This document shows positions 31,105 to 40,001 of a stretch of 64,000 nt of DNA, piece after piece. The number at the start of each line of letters is the position of its first letter. The first letter of the stretch is position 1. A program made the translations under genes and the position numbers. This DNA comes from Robiginitomaculum sp. (GTDB lineage: Bacteria; Pseudomonadota; Alphaproteobacteria; Caulobacterales; Maricaulaceae): assembly GCA_021776565.1 (NCBI GenBank), contig JAJFFQ010000001.1, positions 1-64,000 on the forward strand. Reading direction: 5' to 3'. The notes under the pieces were generated by a model, which was not told the DNA's origin, ran no database searches, and saw only the letters and a list, made by a program, of their open reading frames with translations.

Positions 31105-32463
31105 ATGTCGTTAAAGTTGGCCATTACCGGACGCCCCAATGTGGGCAAGTCCACCCTGTTCAATCGTCTGGCCGGGCGAAAAATGGCCATTGTCCATGAT
31201 CGCCCCGGTGTAACCCGTGATCGCCGCGAGGGCTTTGGCCGCTTTGGCGATCTGGATTTGTCTTTGGTTGATACAGCCGGACTAGAAATGGCCAAAACCG
31301 GCATGGAGGCCGACATGCGGGCGCAAACCTTGCACGCCGTTGGTGATGCAGATGTCTGCTTGTTTTTAGTCGATGCGCGCACAGGCATAACACCTCTGGA
31401 TGAGGTATTTGCCGACATATTGCGTAAATCCGGTCGACCCGTTGTTCTGGTCGCCAACAAAACCGAGGGCCGCGCCGGGCGTGATGGTATTCTGGATGCC
31501 TATTCAATCGGTCTAGGCGAGCCGGTGGCGATCTCGGCAGAGCATAATGAAGGCATGGGCGAGTTATTTACCGCCATCATTGAGGCCGCCAAAGCCGCCG
31601 GATTGGAAACCGAGGATACCGGGGAAGAGCAAAACGACGCCGATAAACCCATGCGTATTGCCGTTATCGGTCGCCCCAATGCGGGCAAATCCACCCTGAT
31701 AAACAGTTTGATCGGTGAAGAACGGCTCATCACTGGCCCGCAAGCAGGGGTAACGCGCGATTCCATCGCTGTGGACTGGTCATGGGATGGCCGCCCGGTG
31801 CGCCTTGCCGACACAGCCGGTATGCGCAAAAAAGCCAAAATCATTGATAACCTGGAGAAAATGGCGGTGGGCGATAGCCTGAAAGCCATTATGTTTGCCG
31901 AAGTGGTTGTCGTGGTAATGGATGCACTATCACCCCTGGACAAGCAGGATATGCAACTGGCCGACCTCGCCGAGCGCGAAGGACGCGCAGTGGTTTTTGC
32001 GGTGACCAAATGGGATTTGGTAAAAGACAAGGCCGAATTGCTGGCGCATTTGAAAGAGCGTCTGACGCGCCTGTTGCCGCAATTACGCGGGGCACCATTG
32101 GTTACCCTGTCTGGCCTGACCGGGCGCGGCTTAAAACGCCTTATGCCCGCCATTGAAGGGTTGCATAAAGACTGGAACGCCAAGGTAAAAACCCGTGATT
32201 TGAATGACTGGCTACACGCCATGACCCAGCGCCACCCGCCACCTGCGGTGCAGGGGCGACGCATCAAACCACGCTATATCAGTCAAACCAAAAACCGCCC
32301 GCCGACCTTCGTATTGATGTGTTCCCGGGCCAAACACTTGCCTGAGGCGTATAAACGCTATCTCATTAACGGTCTGCGTGATGATTTTGATCTCTTGGGT
32401 GTGCCGATACGCCTCATCGTCAAAGCCGGTAAAAACCCCTATGAAGACAAGAAACCGGATTAG
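31105..32463 (+). CDS. der: Ribosome-assembly GTPase Der (EngA)
   Basis: Der has two tandem GTPase domains and a KH-like domain and acts in 50S maturation. Domain 1 has GRPNVGKSTLFNR and LVDTAGLE; domain 2 has GRPNAGKSTLINS, LADTAGMRKKAK and FAVTKWDLV. The C-terminal KH part has PPAVQGRRIKPRYISQTKNRPP. I start at the ATG of MSLKLAITGRPN; an in-frame GTG four codons earlier (31093) is possible. Length is 452 residues, normal for the family. Confidence 0.96.
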   Translation: MSLKLAITGRPNVGKSTLFNRLAGRKMAIVHDRPGVTRDRREGFGRFGDLDLSLVDTAGLEMAKTGMEADMRAQTLHAVGDADVCLFLVDARTGITPLDEVFADILRKSGRPVVLVANKTEGRAGRDGILDAYSIGLGEPVAISAEHNEGMGELFTAIIEAAKAAGLETEDTGEEQNDADKPMRIAVIGRPNAGKSTLINSLIGEERLITGPQAGVTRDSIAVDWSWDGRPVRLADTAGMRKKAKIIDNLEKMAVGDSLKAIMFAEVVVVVMDALSPLDKQDMQLADLAEREGRAVVFAVTKWDLVKDKAELLAHLKERLTRLLPQLRGAPLVTLSGLTGRGLKRLMPAIEGLHKDWNAKVKTRDLNDWLHAMTQRHPPPAVQGRRIKPRYISQTKNRPPTFVLMCSRAKHLPEAYKRYLINGLRDDFDLLGVPIRLIVKAGKNPYEDKKPD

Positions 32464-32483
32464 ATTTACACACCAGACAAGTC

Positions 32484-33836
32484 ATGAAACCTGCACATAA
32501 AAAATATGCTCTGGCCGAAGTACCGCGCTATACCAGCTACCCGACCGCCGTTCAGTTTCATGATGGCATCGATGAGACTGATTATCGCCAATGGCTGTCA
32601 AATATTGCTGTGGGCGAGCCGCTATCGCTTTATCTGCACATCCCCTTTTGCCAGAAAATGTGCTGGTATTGTGGATGTCATACCAGTGTTGCGCACACCT
32701 ATGATCGCGTTGGCCTATATGCACAGGATTTAATTGCCGAGATCGATTTACTGGCATCGGCACTGCCAGACCATCATGGTGGTCTGGCCCATGTGCATTT
32801 TGGTGGTGGTAGCCCGACATTGTTAAGCGACGATGATTTTGCCGCAATTTGTGCAAAAATCATGATGGGGTTTGGTGCTCGGGATAATATGGAATTTGCG
32901 GTCGAGATCGATCCGCGCACCATGAATGCGCAAAAGGCAAAGGCGCTGGCCAATGCCGGCATTACCCGGGCTTCTTTGGGGGTGCAGGACTTTAACACCC
33001 ATGTGCAGGAGAAAATCAACCGTATTCAGCCATTCTCAATGGTTAAACAAAGCGTAGACTGGCTGCGCAGTGCGGGTATTGCAGCGATTAATTTTGATCT
33101 GATTTACGGTCTGCCCGGCCAAAGCGTGGCAGATGTGCGCCATAGCACAGAGCTGGCGCTTTCCTTATCTCCTGACCGGCTGGCAGTTTTTGGTTATGCC
33201 CATGTACCCTGGTTCAAAAAACATCAGGAAATGATTGTCACCTCTGATCTTCCGGGCATGGAGGAACGCTTTGCCGAAGCTAAAATGGTCGGCACTGTGT
33301 TGGAGGATGCGGGCTATATTGCCGTGGGCTTTGACCATTATGCCCACGCCGATGACGACATGGCAAAGGCGGTGAAGGGCGGCACTTTACGCCGTAATTT
33401 TCAAGGCTATACAACCGATACCACGGATACATTGCTGGGGCTTGGCGCATCATCCATTGGCGCGCTGGAGCCGGGATATGTGCAGAACTCCCCCTCGCTG
33501 GATCAATGGCGCAATACCATACATGCGGGAAAATTACCGGTCGTGCGCGGCGTGAAACTAGAAGGTGAGGACGCCATGCGCCGCGCCGCGATTATGACTT
33601 TGATGAGCGCCATGATGCTTGATCTGGGTACCCATGCGCTCGCCTTTGGTGCGCCGGAAAATACCCTGGATGATGTGCTGCCCAAACTTGCATCATTGGC
33701 CGAAGATGGTCTTGTGCGTATTGCCGGACGGCAGATCACGATCACCGATGAGGGCCGTACTTTTGTGCGCAATATCGCCGCCTGTTTTGATACCCATTGG
33801 CAGGCCAGTGCAGGGCGCCATTCCCGGGCGGTTTAA
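32484..33836 (+). CDS. hemN: Oxygen-independent coproporphyrinogen III oxidase
   Basis: This radical-SAM enzyme decarboxylates coproporphyrinogen III to protoporphyrinogen IX without oxygen. The 450-residue protein has YLHIPFCQKMCWYCGCHT with the cluster cysteines 56, 60 and 63 (CxxxCxxC), VHFGGGSPTLLSDDD, EIDPRTM, RASLGVQDFN and NFDLIYGLPGQS. The extended N- and C-termini mark true HemN rather than HemW. It starts 20 bases after der, and I see no FNR-type dyad in that gap. Confidence 0.96.
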   Translation: MKPAHKKYALAEVPRYTSYPTAVQFHDGIDETDYRQWLSNIAVGEPLSLYLHIPFCQKMCWYCGCHTSVAHTYDRVGLYAQDLIAEIDLLASALPDHHGGLAHVHFGGGSPTLLSDDDFAAICAKIMMGFGARDNMEFAVEIDPRTMNAQKAKALANAGITRASLGVQDFNTHVQEKINRIQPFSMVKQSVDWLRSAGIAAINFDLIYGLPGQSVADVRHSTELALSLSPDRLAVFGYAHVPWFKKHQEMIVTSDLPGMEERFAEAKMVGTVLEDAGYIAVGFDHYAHADDDMAKAVKGGTLRRNFQGYTTDTTDTLLGLGASSIGALEPGYVQNSPSLDQWRNTIHAGKLPVVRGVKLEGEDAMRRAAIMTLMSAMMLDLGTHALAFGAPENTLDDVLPKLASLAEDGLVRIAGRQITITDEGRTFVRNIAACFDTHWQASAGRHSRAV

Positions 33837-33855
33837 GCATATGGATAATTTACCT

Positions 33856-33924
33856 TCATCCTTCGACAAGCTCAGGATGAGGTCGTTATATTATTTCTCT
33901 CATCCTGAGCTTGTCGAAGGATGA
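33856..33924. repeat. REP palindrome with 25-base perfect arms, likely bidirectional terminator
   Basis: The arms at 33856-33880 and 33900-33924 are exact inverses around a 19-base loop. The core CTTCGACAAGCTCAGGATGA is a dispersed REP seen in many proteobacteria. It fills the gap between the convergent hemN and SDR genes, a position where it can stop transcription from both sides. Confidence 0.9.
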
Positions 33925-33941
33925 AAACCGACAGCAATGTT

Positions 33942-34679
33942 TCAAATCTGTCTCGTTTTCCAGTCTGGAAAATCCACCCATTGCCCATGTTGGGTACAAT
34001 CCTCGCTGCATAATTCAAGAAACAACGGCACGATGTCTTCTGGTGCTGGAACGGTGTTAGGGTCTTCGCCGGGCATGGCCTTGCGCCGCATGGCTGTGCG
34101 CGCCGGGCCAGGGTTTAGAAGATTAACCCGAAGCGGCAGTTTTTCAACTTCTTTGGCGTAACAGCTCACCAGGGCATCAAGGGCAGCCTTGGAGGCGCTA
34201 TAGAGCGCAAAAAACGGTCGCTGATTACGGGCGGCCCCCGATGTTACAAATACCGCCCGCCCCGCCGGGGCCACCCGCAACAAGGGATCCATGGCGCGAA
34301 TGAGACGCCAGTTTGCATCCACATTAACCTGCATCACCTCATGCCAGACTTTGGGATCAATATGTGCGGTTGGCCCAAGCATGCCCAACTGGCCGGCATT
34401 GCCGATAAGAATATCCAGATGCCCCCAGCGTTCGGCAATAACCCCGCCAAGCCTGTCTATGCCTTCCAGATCATTCAAATCGGCGGGCACCAGTGAGGCA
34501 GAACCACTCAATGCGCCAATGGCATCGTCCAGTTCCTCCAATGCGCCTTGCGTGCGGCCAAGGGCAATGATGTGCGCACCGCGCGCCGCCAGTGCCAGCG
34601 CGGCAGCGCGGCCAAGCCCGCGTGTGGCACCGGTAACAAGGGCCACTTTGCCCTCAAAATTTTGTTCAGGTGATGTCAT
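33942..34679 (-). CDS. SDR family oxidoreductase
   Basis: This 245-residue short-chain dehydrogenase has the cofactor motif VTGATRGLGRAAALALA, LIGNAGQLG, and Ser-Tyr-Lys in FVTSGAARNQRPFFALYSASKAAL. The substrate is unknown. The ATG is three bases after the purF stop, and an SDR after purF is a common alphaproteobacterial arrangement. It probably ends the radA-cvpA-purF operon. Confidence 0.9.
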   Translation of the reverse strand: MTSPEQNFEGKVALVTGATRGLGRAAALALAARGAHIIALGRTQGALEELDDAIGALSGSASLVPADLNDLEGIDRLGGVIAERWGHLDILIGNAGQLGMLGPTAHIDPKVWHEVMQVNVDANWRLIRAMDPLLRVAPAGRAVFVTSGAARNQRPFFALYSASKAALDALVSCYAKEVEKLPLRVNLLNPGPARTAMRRKAMPGEDPNTVPAPEDIVPLFLELCSEDCTQHGQWVDFPDWKTRQI

Positions 34680-34682
34680 GGT

Positions 34683-36170
34683 TCAGGCGACTTCCGATAA
34701 CAGGGATAATTGTTTGGCCTTGTCGGCATTATGCTCATCATAATCGCGCAACCGTGTCGGGTATTCCCCGGTAAAATAATGATCAGCAAAGACCGGTGCA
34801 TCATCGTCGCGGCGTTCCTCGCCCATTGCCCAGTAAAGCCCATCAACAGAGAGAAAACCCAAGCTGTCCACCTCCAGCATTTGTTCCATTTTTTCATGAG
34901 TATGTTTGGCGGCCAGCAGGCTATCGGCATTTGGCATATCAATGCCATAAAAATCAGGAAAGCGGATAGGCGGGCTGGCTGATCGAAAATGCACCTCTTT
35001 GGCACCGGCTTCGCGCACCATGCGCACAATTTTCAGCGACGTGGTGCCTCGTACAATCGAATCGTCAACCAGCAACACCCGTTTGCCCGCCACAACCGCC
35101 CGGTTAGCCGCATGTTTCAGGCGCACCCCCATATCGCGAATGGACTGGCTGGGCTGTATAAACGTGCGGCCAACATAATGGTTACGAATAATGCCCAGCT
35201 CGAACGGTGTATTTGAACCTTGCGCAAACCCGATGGCCGCAGGCACGCCACTATCCGGTACCGGCACAATAACATCCACATCCGCCGGGTGCTCTTGTGC
35301 CAGACGCAACCCCATCCGCTTGCGCACCTCGTAAACACTCTTGCCGTCCACAACAGAATCTGGCCGGGAAAAATATACAAATTCAAACACGCAGGGGCGT
35401 GGGCGTACCCTGGCAAAGGGGCGATGGCTTTCTATGCCCGCCTCTGTGATGACAACCATTTCGCCTGGCTCGATATTGCGCACAAAACATGCGCCAACCA
35501 TATCAAGCGCACAGGTTTCCGAGGCCAGCACCGGCGCGCCATTCAGATCGCCCAGCACCAATGGACGGATGCCATAGGGATCACGCACACCGATCAGCTT
35601 TTTGTTGGTCAGCGCCACCATTGCATAGGCACCCTCGATTTGTTTGAGGGCATCAATGAACCGGTGTACCAGATTTGTACGGCGCGAACGGGCAACCAGT
35701 TGCAGCACCACTTCGGTATCCGAGGTGGACTGAAATATAGCTCCACCCGTGACCAGCATTTCCCGCAATGCGCGGGCATTGGTCAGATTACCATTATGGG
35801 CAACAGCAAAACCGCCGGATTTCAGGTCAGCATAAAGCGGCTGTACATTACGCAACACCGTTTCGCCGTGGGTGGAATAGCGCACATGGCCAATAGCTGC
35901 GTTGCCCGGCAAGCGCGTCGCCACATCTGTGCCGCCAAAATTGTCACTGACCAGTCCCATATGGCGTTCTGAGTGAAACCGCTTGCCGTCATAAGAGGCT
36001 ATGCCGCATGCTTCCTGTCCCCGATGCTGCAAGCCGTGCAAACCCAACACGGTGAGCGGCGCCGCATCGGCCAAGCCATAGACACCAAAAACCCCGCATT
36101 CCTCGCGGGGTTTGTCATCTGTTGGGTCGATCAGTAATGAAGGCAAAGAATCATGTTTTGAACTCATCAC
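34683..36170 (-). CDS. purF: Amidophosphoribosyltransferase
   Basis: PurF makes 5-phosphoribosylamine from PRPP and glutamine, the first step of purine synthesis. After a short propeptide the nucleophile Cys25 lies in EECGVFGVYG, matching the Class II amidotransferase fold (GLQHRGQEACGI, AHNGNLTN). The PRPP loop is RVLLVDDSIVRGTTS. A Cys-rich C-terminal cluster is not obvious beyond scattered positions. The start ATGATG overlaps the cvpA stop; either Met may be used. Confidence 0.96.
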   Translation of the reverse strand: MMSSKHDSLPSLLIDPTDDKPREECGVFGVYGLADAAPLTVLGLHGLQHRGQEACGIASYDGKRFHSERHMGLVSDNFGGTDVATRLPGNAAIGHVRYSTHGETVLRNVQPLYADLKSGGFAVAHNGNLTNARALREMLVTGGAIFQSTSDTEVVLQLVARSRRTNLVHRFIDALKQIEGAYAMVALTNKKLIGVRDPYGIRPLVLGDLNGAPVLASETCALDMVGACFVRNIEPGEMVVITEAGIESHRPFARVRPRPCVFEFVYFSRPDSVVDGKSVYEVRKRMGLRLAQEHPADVDVIVPVPDSGVPAAIGFAQGSNTPFELGIIRNHYVGRTFIQPSQSIRDMGVRLKHAANRAVVAGKRVLLVDDSIVRGTTSLKIVRMVREAGAKEVHFRSASPPIRFPDFYGIDMPNADSLLAAKHTHEKMEQMLEVDSLGFLSVDGLYWAMGEERRDDDAPVFADHYFTGEYPTRLRDYDEHNADKAKQLSLLSEVA

Positions 36171-36838
36171 CTTTTATCACCTTTTGGCTTGTCGGAATCA
36201 CCATCTGCTTCTTCTGTAGAGGTTGAGATAAGCTGGTCAAGGCTTTGACGCTCACCACGATCATAGCCCTGGTCTGAATTGTCTGCCTTGGTCGCCTTGG
36301 TGGTTTTTGCCTCTGCCGAGGCACTGATCGGGCGATCATTCACCGGCGCCGAAGATGGGGCCAGAGCCTGAAGCGCCCGAGCGGTGGCATTGATAGCAGG
36401 ATAAAGACGGGCATTGACCAACCAACCCGGCATCCGCTCACGCGGGGTTAGCTGATTAAACAGGATCAGCGCCAGACCCAGCAACGCAATGCCGCGCACA
36501 ATGCCAAAGATAAAGCCCGCACTGCGATCCAGCGCGCCTACATCCGATCCGCCACGTAATTGATTGTTGAAATGGTGAGTGACCAGGGTCACGGCCATAT
36601 AGACGAGGATAAACACCCCCGCAATTGTTGCCGCATCGGCTGCCCAGCCCGGCGTGATGAGGCCGCGCATGGGAATTTTGAACGCCGGATAGGCAAATAT
36701 GGTGGCCATGGCGGCTACAACAAATGCTGTCACAGACAGGGCTTCGCGAATAAAGCCGCGCGTTAACGCCAGTATGCCAGACAAAAACAATAGCCCTAAC
36801 GCAAAGGCATCAAACGCGGTTACTACACTACCGTCCAC
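36167..36838 (-). CDS. cvpA: CvpA family membrane protein
   Basis: CvpA-family proteins have four membrane segments; in E. coli the gene is needed for colicin V production and lies next to purF. The 223-residue form has TAFDAFALGLLFLSGILALT, RGFIREALSVTAF and GFIFGIVRGIALLGLALIL. Residues about 170-223 are a charged, disordered tail. I start at the GTG at 36838, preceded by GGAGTAAGG; an in-frame GTG at 36868 would overlap radA by 26 bases. purF overlaps its end. Confidence 0.85.
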   Translation of the reverse strand: MDGSVVTAFDAFALGLLFLSGILALTRGFIREALSVTAFVVAAMATIFAYPAFKIPMRGLITPGWAADAATIAGVFILVYMAVTLVTHHFNNQLRGGSDVGALDRSAGFIFGIVRGIALLGLALILFNQLTPRERMPGWLVNARLYPAINATARALQALAPSSAPVNDRPISASAEAKTTKATKADNSDQGYDRGERQSLDQLISTSTEEADGDSDKPKGDKR

Positions 36839-36842
36839 ACCC

Positions 36843-38240
36843 TTACTCCCGGGCTGCAATCGATTCACTGGTGTCGATCAAGTCTATAAGATCGCTCAAT
36901 TTGCCCAATTTCGCAATGGTGCAGTCGAAATTACGTTCAGTTTCCTTAGAATTACGGCTCACAGGACCGATGGCAGTGGTAAAACCCAGCTTGTTTGCTT
37001 CCTTTAAGCGTGCGGCCATGCGTGACACCGGGCGAATGTCACCTGACAGAGCAATTTCACCAAAAACTACCGCTTTTGGCGGCAAAACAACATCAAGGGC
37101 AGAAGAAACAAGCGCAGCCGCCACCGCCAGATCGGCGGCCGGTTCAGATATTTTTAACCCCCCCGCAACATTCAAATAGACATCCTTGCCGCCAAAGCTG
37201 AACCCGCAGCGGGTTTCAAGAACGGCCAGAACCATGGCCAGGCGACTATTGTCCCAGCCCACAACAGCGCGGCGCGGGGTGCCAAACGCCGCCGGTGCCA
37301 CCAATGCCTGAATTTCGGTGAGCACCGGGCGCGTGCCTTCCAGCCCGGCAAAAACGGCGGTGCCGGTGGCGCAATCCTCGCGACCATCCAGAAACAGTGC
37401 CGACGGGTTAGCGACCTCACGCAAACCCGCATCGGACATTTCAAACACGCCGATTTCGTCGGTGGGGCCAAAGCGATTTTTGACGGCCCGCAGAATACGA
37501 AACTGATGGCCGCGCTCGCCCTCAAAATAGAGCACGCTATCAACCATGTGCTCGACCACGCGCGGCCCGGCAATTTGCCCGTCCTTGGTCACATGCCCGA
37601 CCAACGCCACAGCGCAGTTGCGTTTTTTGGCAAACCGGGTCAGTTCCTGCGCACAGGCCCGCACCTGACTAACCGTACCCGGAGCCGCGCCAAGCGCATC
37701 GCTCCACAGGGTCTGGATCGAATCAATCACCACAAAGTCCGGTTTTTCATGTTTCAAAGCATCCAGTATCGGCCCCAATGCGGTTTCCGTGGCCAGCATC
37801 ACATGGGTATCGGCAATGCCCAGTCTTCGTGCCCTGATACGCACCTGGTCAATGGCTTCCTCGCCGGATACATAGGCCACTTTGGCCCCGGATTTGGCCA
37901 GCGCCGATGCCGCCTGTAATAACAGCGTCGATTTACCAATGCCCGGATCGCCGCCAATGAGAAGCGCCGAGCCGGCTACAATACCGCCGCCGCACACCCG
38001 GTCAAACTCGGCAATGCCGGTTTGCATGCGAGGCAAAGGTGGCTCGCTACTTTGCAAATCATGAAATGCCACACCCCGCGATGTTTTGCTGCGTGCCCTG
38101 GGTTTGGTGGACGTTGGTCCGGTATCAATGGTCTCCTCAACCAGCGAGTTCCACCCGCCGCAACTCTCGCACCGCCCCGACCATTTGCCATGGGACACCC
38201 CGCAGGATTGGCATACATAAAGAGTGGCTAGCTTGACCAT
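36843..38240 (-). CDS. radA: DNA repair protein RadA
   Basis: RadA (Sms) is a RecA-like branch-migration helicase that assists recombination. The 465-residue protein has the zinc finger Cys10/Cys13/Cys24/Cys27 (YVCQSCGVSHGKWSGRCESC), Walker A GGDPGIGKSTLLLQ, Walker B DFVVIDSIQTLWS, the RadA-specific KNRFG motif in VKNRFGPTDEIGVFEM, and the Lon-like C-terminal domain (YLNVAGGLKISEPAADLAVA). It is first of the radA-cvpA-purF-SDR set and has an SOS box 20 bases upstream. Confidence 0.96.
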   Translation of the reverse strand: MVKLATLYVCQSCGVSHGKWSGRCESCGGWNSLVEETIDTGPTSTKPRARSKTSRGVAFHDLQSSEPPLPRMQTGIAEFDRVCGGGIVAGSALLIGGDPGIGKSTLLLQAASALAKSGAKVAYVSGEEAIDQVRIRARRLGIADTHVMLATETALGPILDALKHEKPDFVVIDSIQTLWSDALGAAPGTVSQVRACAQELTRFAKKRNCAVALVGHVTKDGQIAGPRVVEHMVDSVLYFEGERGHQFRILRAVKNRFGPTDEIGVFEMSDAGLREVANPSALFLDGREDCATGTAVFAGLEGTRPVLTEIQALVAPAAFGTPRRAVVGWDNSRLAMVLAVLETRCGFSFGGKDVYLNVAGGLKISEPAADLAVAAALVSSALDVVLPPKAVVFGEIALSGDIRPVSRMAARLKEANKLGFTTAIGPVSRNSKETERNFDCTIAKLGKLSDLIDLIDTSESIAARE

Positions 38241-38259
38241 GACGAATCACATCCACATT

Positions 38260-38274
38260 GTTCATGTTATGTTC
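38260..38274 (-). promoter_or_regulatory. SOS (LexA) box upstream of radA
   Basis: GTTCATGTTATGTTC is an exact GTTC-N7-GTTC, the alphaproteobacterial LexA operator. It lies 20-34 bases before the radA start. It closely resembles the box before uvrA (GTTCATATTATGTTC). Confidence 0.8.
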
Positions 38275-38338
38275 TAGTATGGTTTTGAGGTGATGGCAAG
38301 AGGTTATATTTTAGATATTCAATACCTTGAACAGATTA

Positions 38339-38914
38339 TCATATCGGTTTACCAGGACCATTAGAGCCGGGAAATCGTAAGCCCATATGGGTGACGGTAT
38401 TGATTACCACACAGGCTAATTTAGCCGTAACTTGCTGTGTATCTTTTACGAATTTGACATCTATGGGTGTAGTCCATTGCTCTTTTTGTCGATTACAGAA
38501 AAAAGGGGTCGACGCTTTATTTTTGTCAGGATAACGCCAAGAACCATGACATAAAACATTTCGTAATTTGGATATTTTGCGCAAGTCATCAATCAAATCG
38601 TCTAAATTTTCGATACTTGCATCTTGATGCTTACGAACATAACTTGCGTAAGTATCAATTAGGTTTCCCAGTGGATCGCTTAAGGCTCTTTCAAGGGTAG
38701 GCAGCCATTTTTCGTATGCTTCTTCGACGCGCTCGGGAGCATACTTGCGTGTTGCAGAAAATGCGAAGATAGCTCGTCCCAAGACTTCCTCTAAGAAACC
38801 AAAAGTAGCCACTGCCCGGCCCAAAGCTTCCCAGAATAAAGGTTCATGGTAATTTGTAGGGTATTGTTCTGGTAAATTATCAAGGTCGATAATGTGTCGT
38901 TTTTTGACCACCAT
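38339..38914 (-). CDS. HEPN-motif protein paired with an orphan HigA regulator
   Basis: This 191-residue protein is mostly helical. LRNVLCHGSW contains Arg118-Asn119-x3-His123, the R-N-x3-H signature of HEPN RNases. The N-terminal GRAVATFGFLEEVLGRAIFA resembles a widespread family of HEPN-like hypotheticals. It starts six bases after the HigA-type gene, with AGGG upstream, so the two are co-transcribed. HEPN proteins are often toxins or RNA-directed effectors, but many are not; no MNT partner is present. The gene is AT-richer than its neighbours. Confidence 0.6.
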   Translation of the reverse strand: MVVKKRHIIDLDNLPEQYPTNYHEPLFWEALGRAVATFGFLEEVLGRAIFAFSATRKYAPERVEEAYEKWLPTLERALSDPLGNLIDTYASYVRKHQDASIENLDDLIDDLRKISKLRNVLCHGSWRYPDKNKASTPFFCNRQKEQWTTPIDVKFVKDTQQVTAKLACVVINTVTHMGLRFPGSNGPGKPI

Positions 38915-38920
38915 GCTACC

Positions 38921-39214
38921 CTACATCCCCGCAAAACGCTGAACACAAACTTGCGCCTCCCGTTCGCGCATCTGGTGCGCATCAAAACGTGTCTGCATCC
39001 GCAGCAGGGTGTCCATCTTTACGCCAAAGGCTTTTTCAATGCGCAGCGCCATTTCCGGTGAAAGCGAGGCATTTTCATTCAAAATGTTCGACAGCGCCGG
39101 GCGACCGACGCCGAGCGCCCTGGCGGCGGCAGTGACGGACAGCCCATCGGGCAAGACAGAACGTCTGATAAACCCGCCCGGATGAACTGGCTTCATATTT
39201 ATTTTAATCGCCAT
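38921..39214 (-). CDS. HigA/VapI-type XRE antitoxin, no adjacent HigB
   Basis: This 97-residue helix-turn-helix protein has HPGGFIRRSVLPDGLSVTAA, LGVGRPALSNILNENASL and MALRIEKAFGVKMDTLLRMQ, the HigA signature. It starts at an ATG with GGAG upstream. No HigB-like ORF lies beside it; instead the HEPN-motif gene follows after six bases. The layout mirrors the HigA-HNH pair at 18668-19825. Confidence 0.9.
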   Translation of the reverse strand: MAIKINMKPVHPGGFIRRSVLPDGLSVTAAARALGVGRPALSNILNENASLSPEMALRIEKAFGVKMDTLLRMQTRFDAHQMREREAQVCVQRFAGM

Positions 39215-39242
39215 TATTATGCTCCTGCCAGTCAGTGGTTCG

Positions 39243-39590
39243 TTAACTTTGCCATTCGGCCAGCAGTTTTTTTGGTGCAGCGTTGCGCCAGGCGATCATC
39301 AGAGCTGATTTGGCTGTATCATGATCGACAAACGCAAAGTGCATCGTCGTACAGCCATTCTCCCCCCATTTGTTGGGTATACGGGTAAAAGTTTCAGGTT
39401 CAGCCCCCATCAACATTTCCTGCTCGTCGCGTAACAGCATCAGATTGGCATCTTTGGCATCTGGCCCCATGGTCGCGAAAATTTTGCCACCCTTGCCGTC
39501 GACACGAAATGATGTTCGGTTGAAATGTGGTTTTTCTATCGCACCTGGCAATGATAAGGCGATGTCCCGAAACATGGCATGGTCGATCAT
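39243..39590 (-). CDS. MmcQ/YjbR family protein
   Basis: This 115-residue protein has the YjbR fold pattern MFRDIALSLPGAIEKPHFN, TSFRVDGKGGKIFATM and the C-terminal LMIAWRNAAPKKLLAE. Members have a CyaY-like fold and are proposed to bind DNA. I start at the ATG at 39590; an in-frame ATG at 39608 is possible and neither has a good ribosome site. It is divergent from the ArsR gene. Confidence 0.85.
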   Translation of the reverse strand: MIDHAMFRDIALSLPGAIEKPHFNRTSFRVDGKGGKIFATMGPDAKDANLMLLRDEQEMLMGAEPETFTRIPNKWGENGCTTMHFAFVDHDTAKSALMIAWRNAAPKKLLAEWQS

Positions 39591-39633
39591 GACCAGAATT
39601 CTAGCCATCGATCAAACCGAGTGCAAGCACATA

Positions 39634-39663
39634 TTGACAAGAAACCTAAAGGTTCCTTATAAA
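39634..39663 (+). promoter_or_regulatory. Promoter with an embedded dyad, upstream of the arsR-type gene
   Basis: TTGACA (39634-39639) and TATAAA (39658-39663) are 18 bases apart. AACCT-AA-AGGTT (39643-39654) lies between them, where a bound ArsR repressor would block RNA polymerase. The arrangement predicts autoregulation of the arsR-SRPBCC pair. Confidence 0.6.
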
Positions 39664-39683
39664 GAGAAACGAAAGGGTTCCCT

Positions 39684-40001
39684 ATGGTTGAAACGGCTAG
39701 TATTTTCAAGGCTATCGGTGATCCCACCCGACAGGAAATTGTCGGCATGCTGGCACGCCGGGCCATGGGCGTGGGTGAAATCGCGCGAGAATTCCCCATA
39801 ACGCGCCCGGCCATTGCCAAGCATCTGGCGATTATGCGCCGCTGCGGACTGGTCAGTATGGAGGTGCGCGGACGTGAACATATTCACCATCTGCACGTTG
39901 AAAAATTACAGAACGCACAAAACTGGCTAGAGCAGATGAGCATGTTCTGGGATAATAAACTGGAGGCCTTGAAACAGGCCGTGGAGGAAGACAATGGGTA
40001 A
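39684..40001 (+). CDS. ArsR-family transcriptional regulator
   Basis: This 105-residue winged-helix protein has SIFKAIGDPTRQEIVGMLA, ITRPAIAKHLAIMRRCGLVS and a wing GREHIHHL. No metal-binding CxC motif is visible, so it is probably of the ArsR group that pairs with SRPBCC proteins rather than a metal sensor. It overlaps the SRPBCC gene by eight bases. Confidence 0.92.
   Translation: MVETASIFKAIGDPTRQEIVGMLARRAMGVGEIAREFPITRPAIAKHLAIMRRCGLVSMEVRGREHIHHLHVEKLQNAQNWLEQMSMFWDNKLEALKQAVEEDNG

Noticed and set aside
35220-35972. 250-codon open frame antisense to purF
   Set aside because: It lies wholly within purF and has no recognisable protein features.
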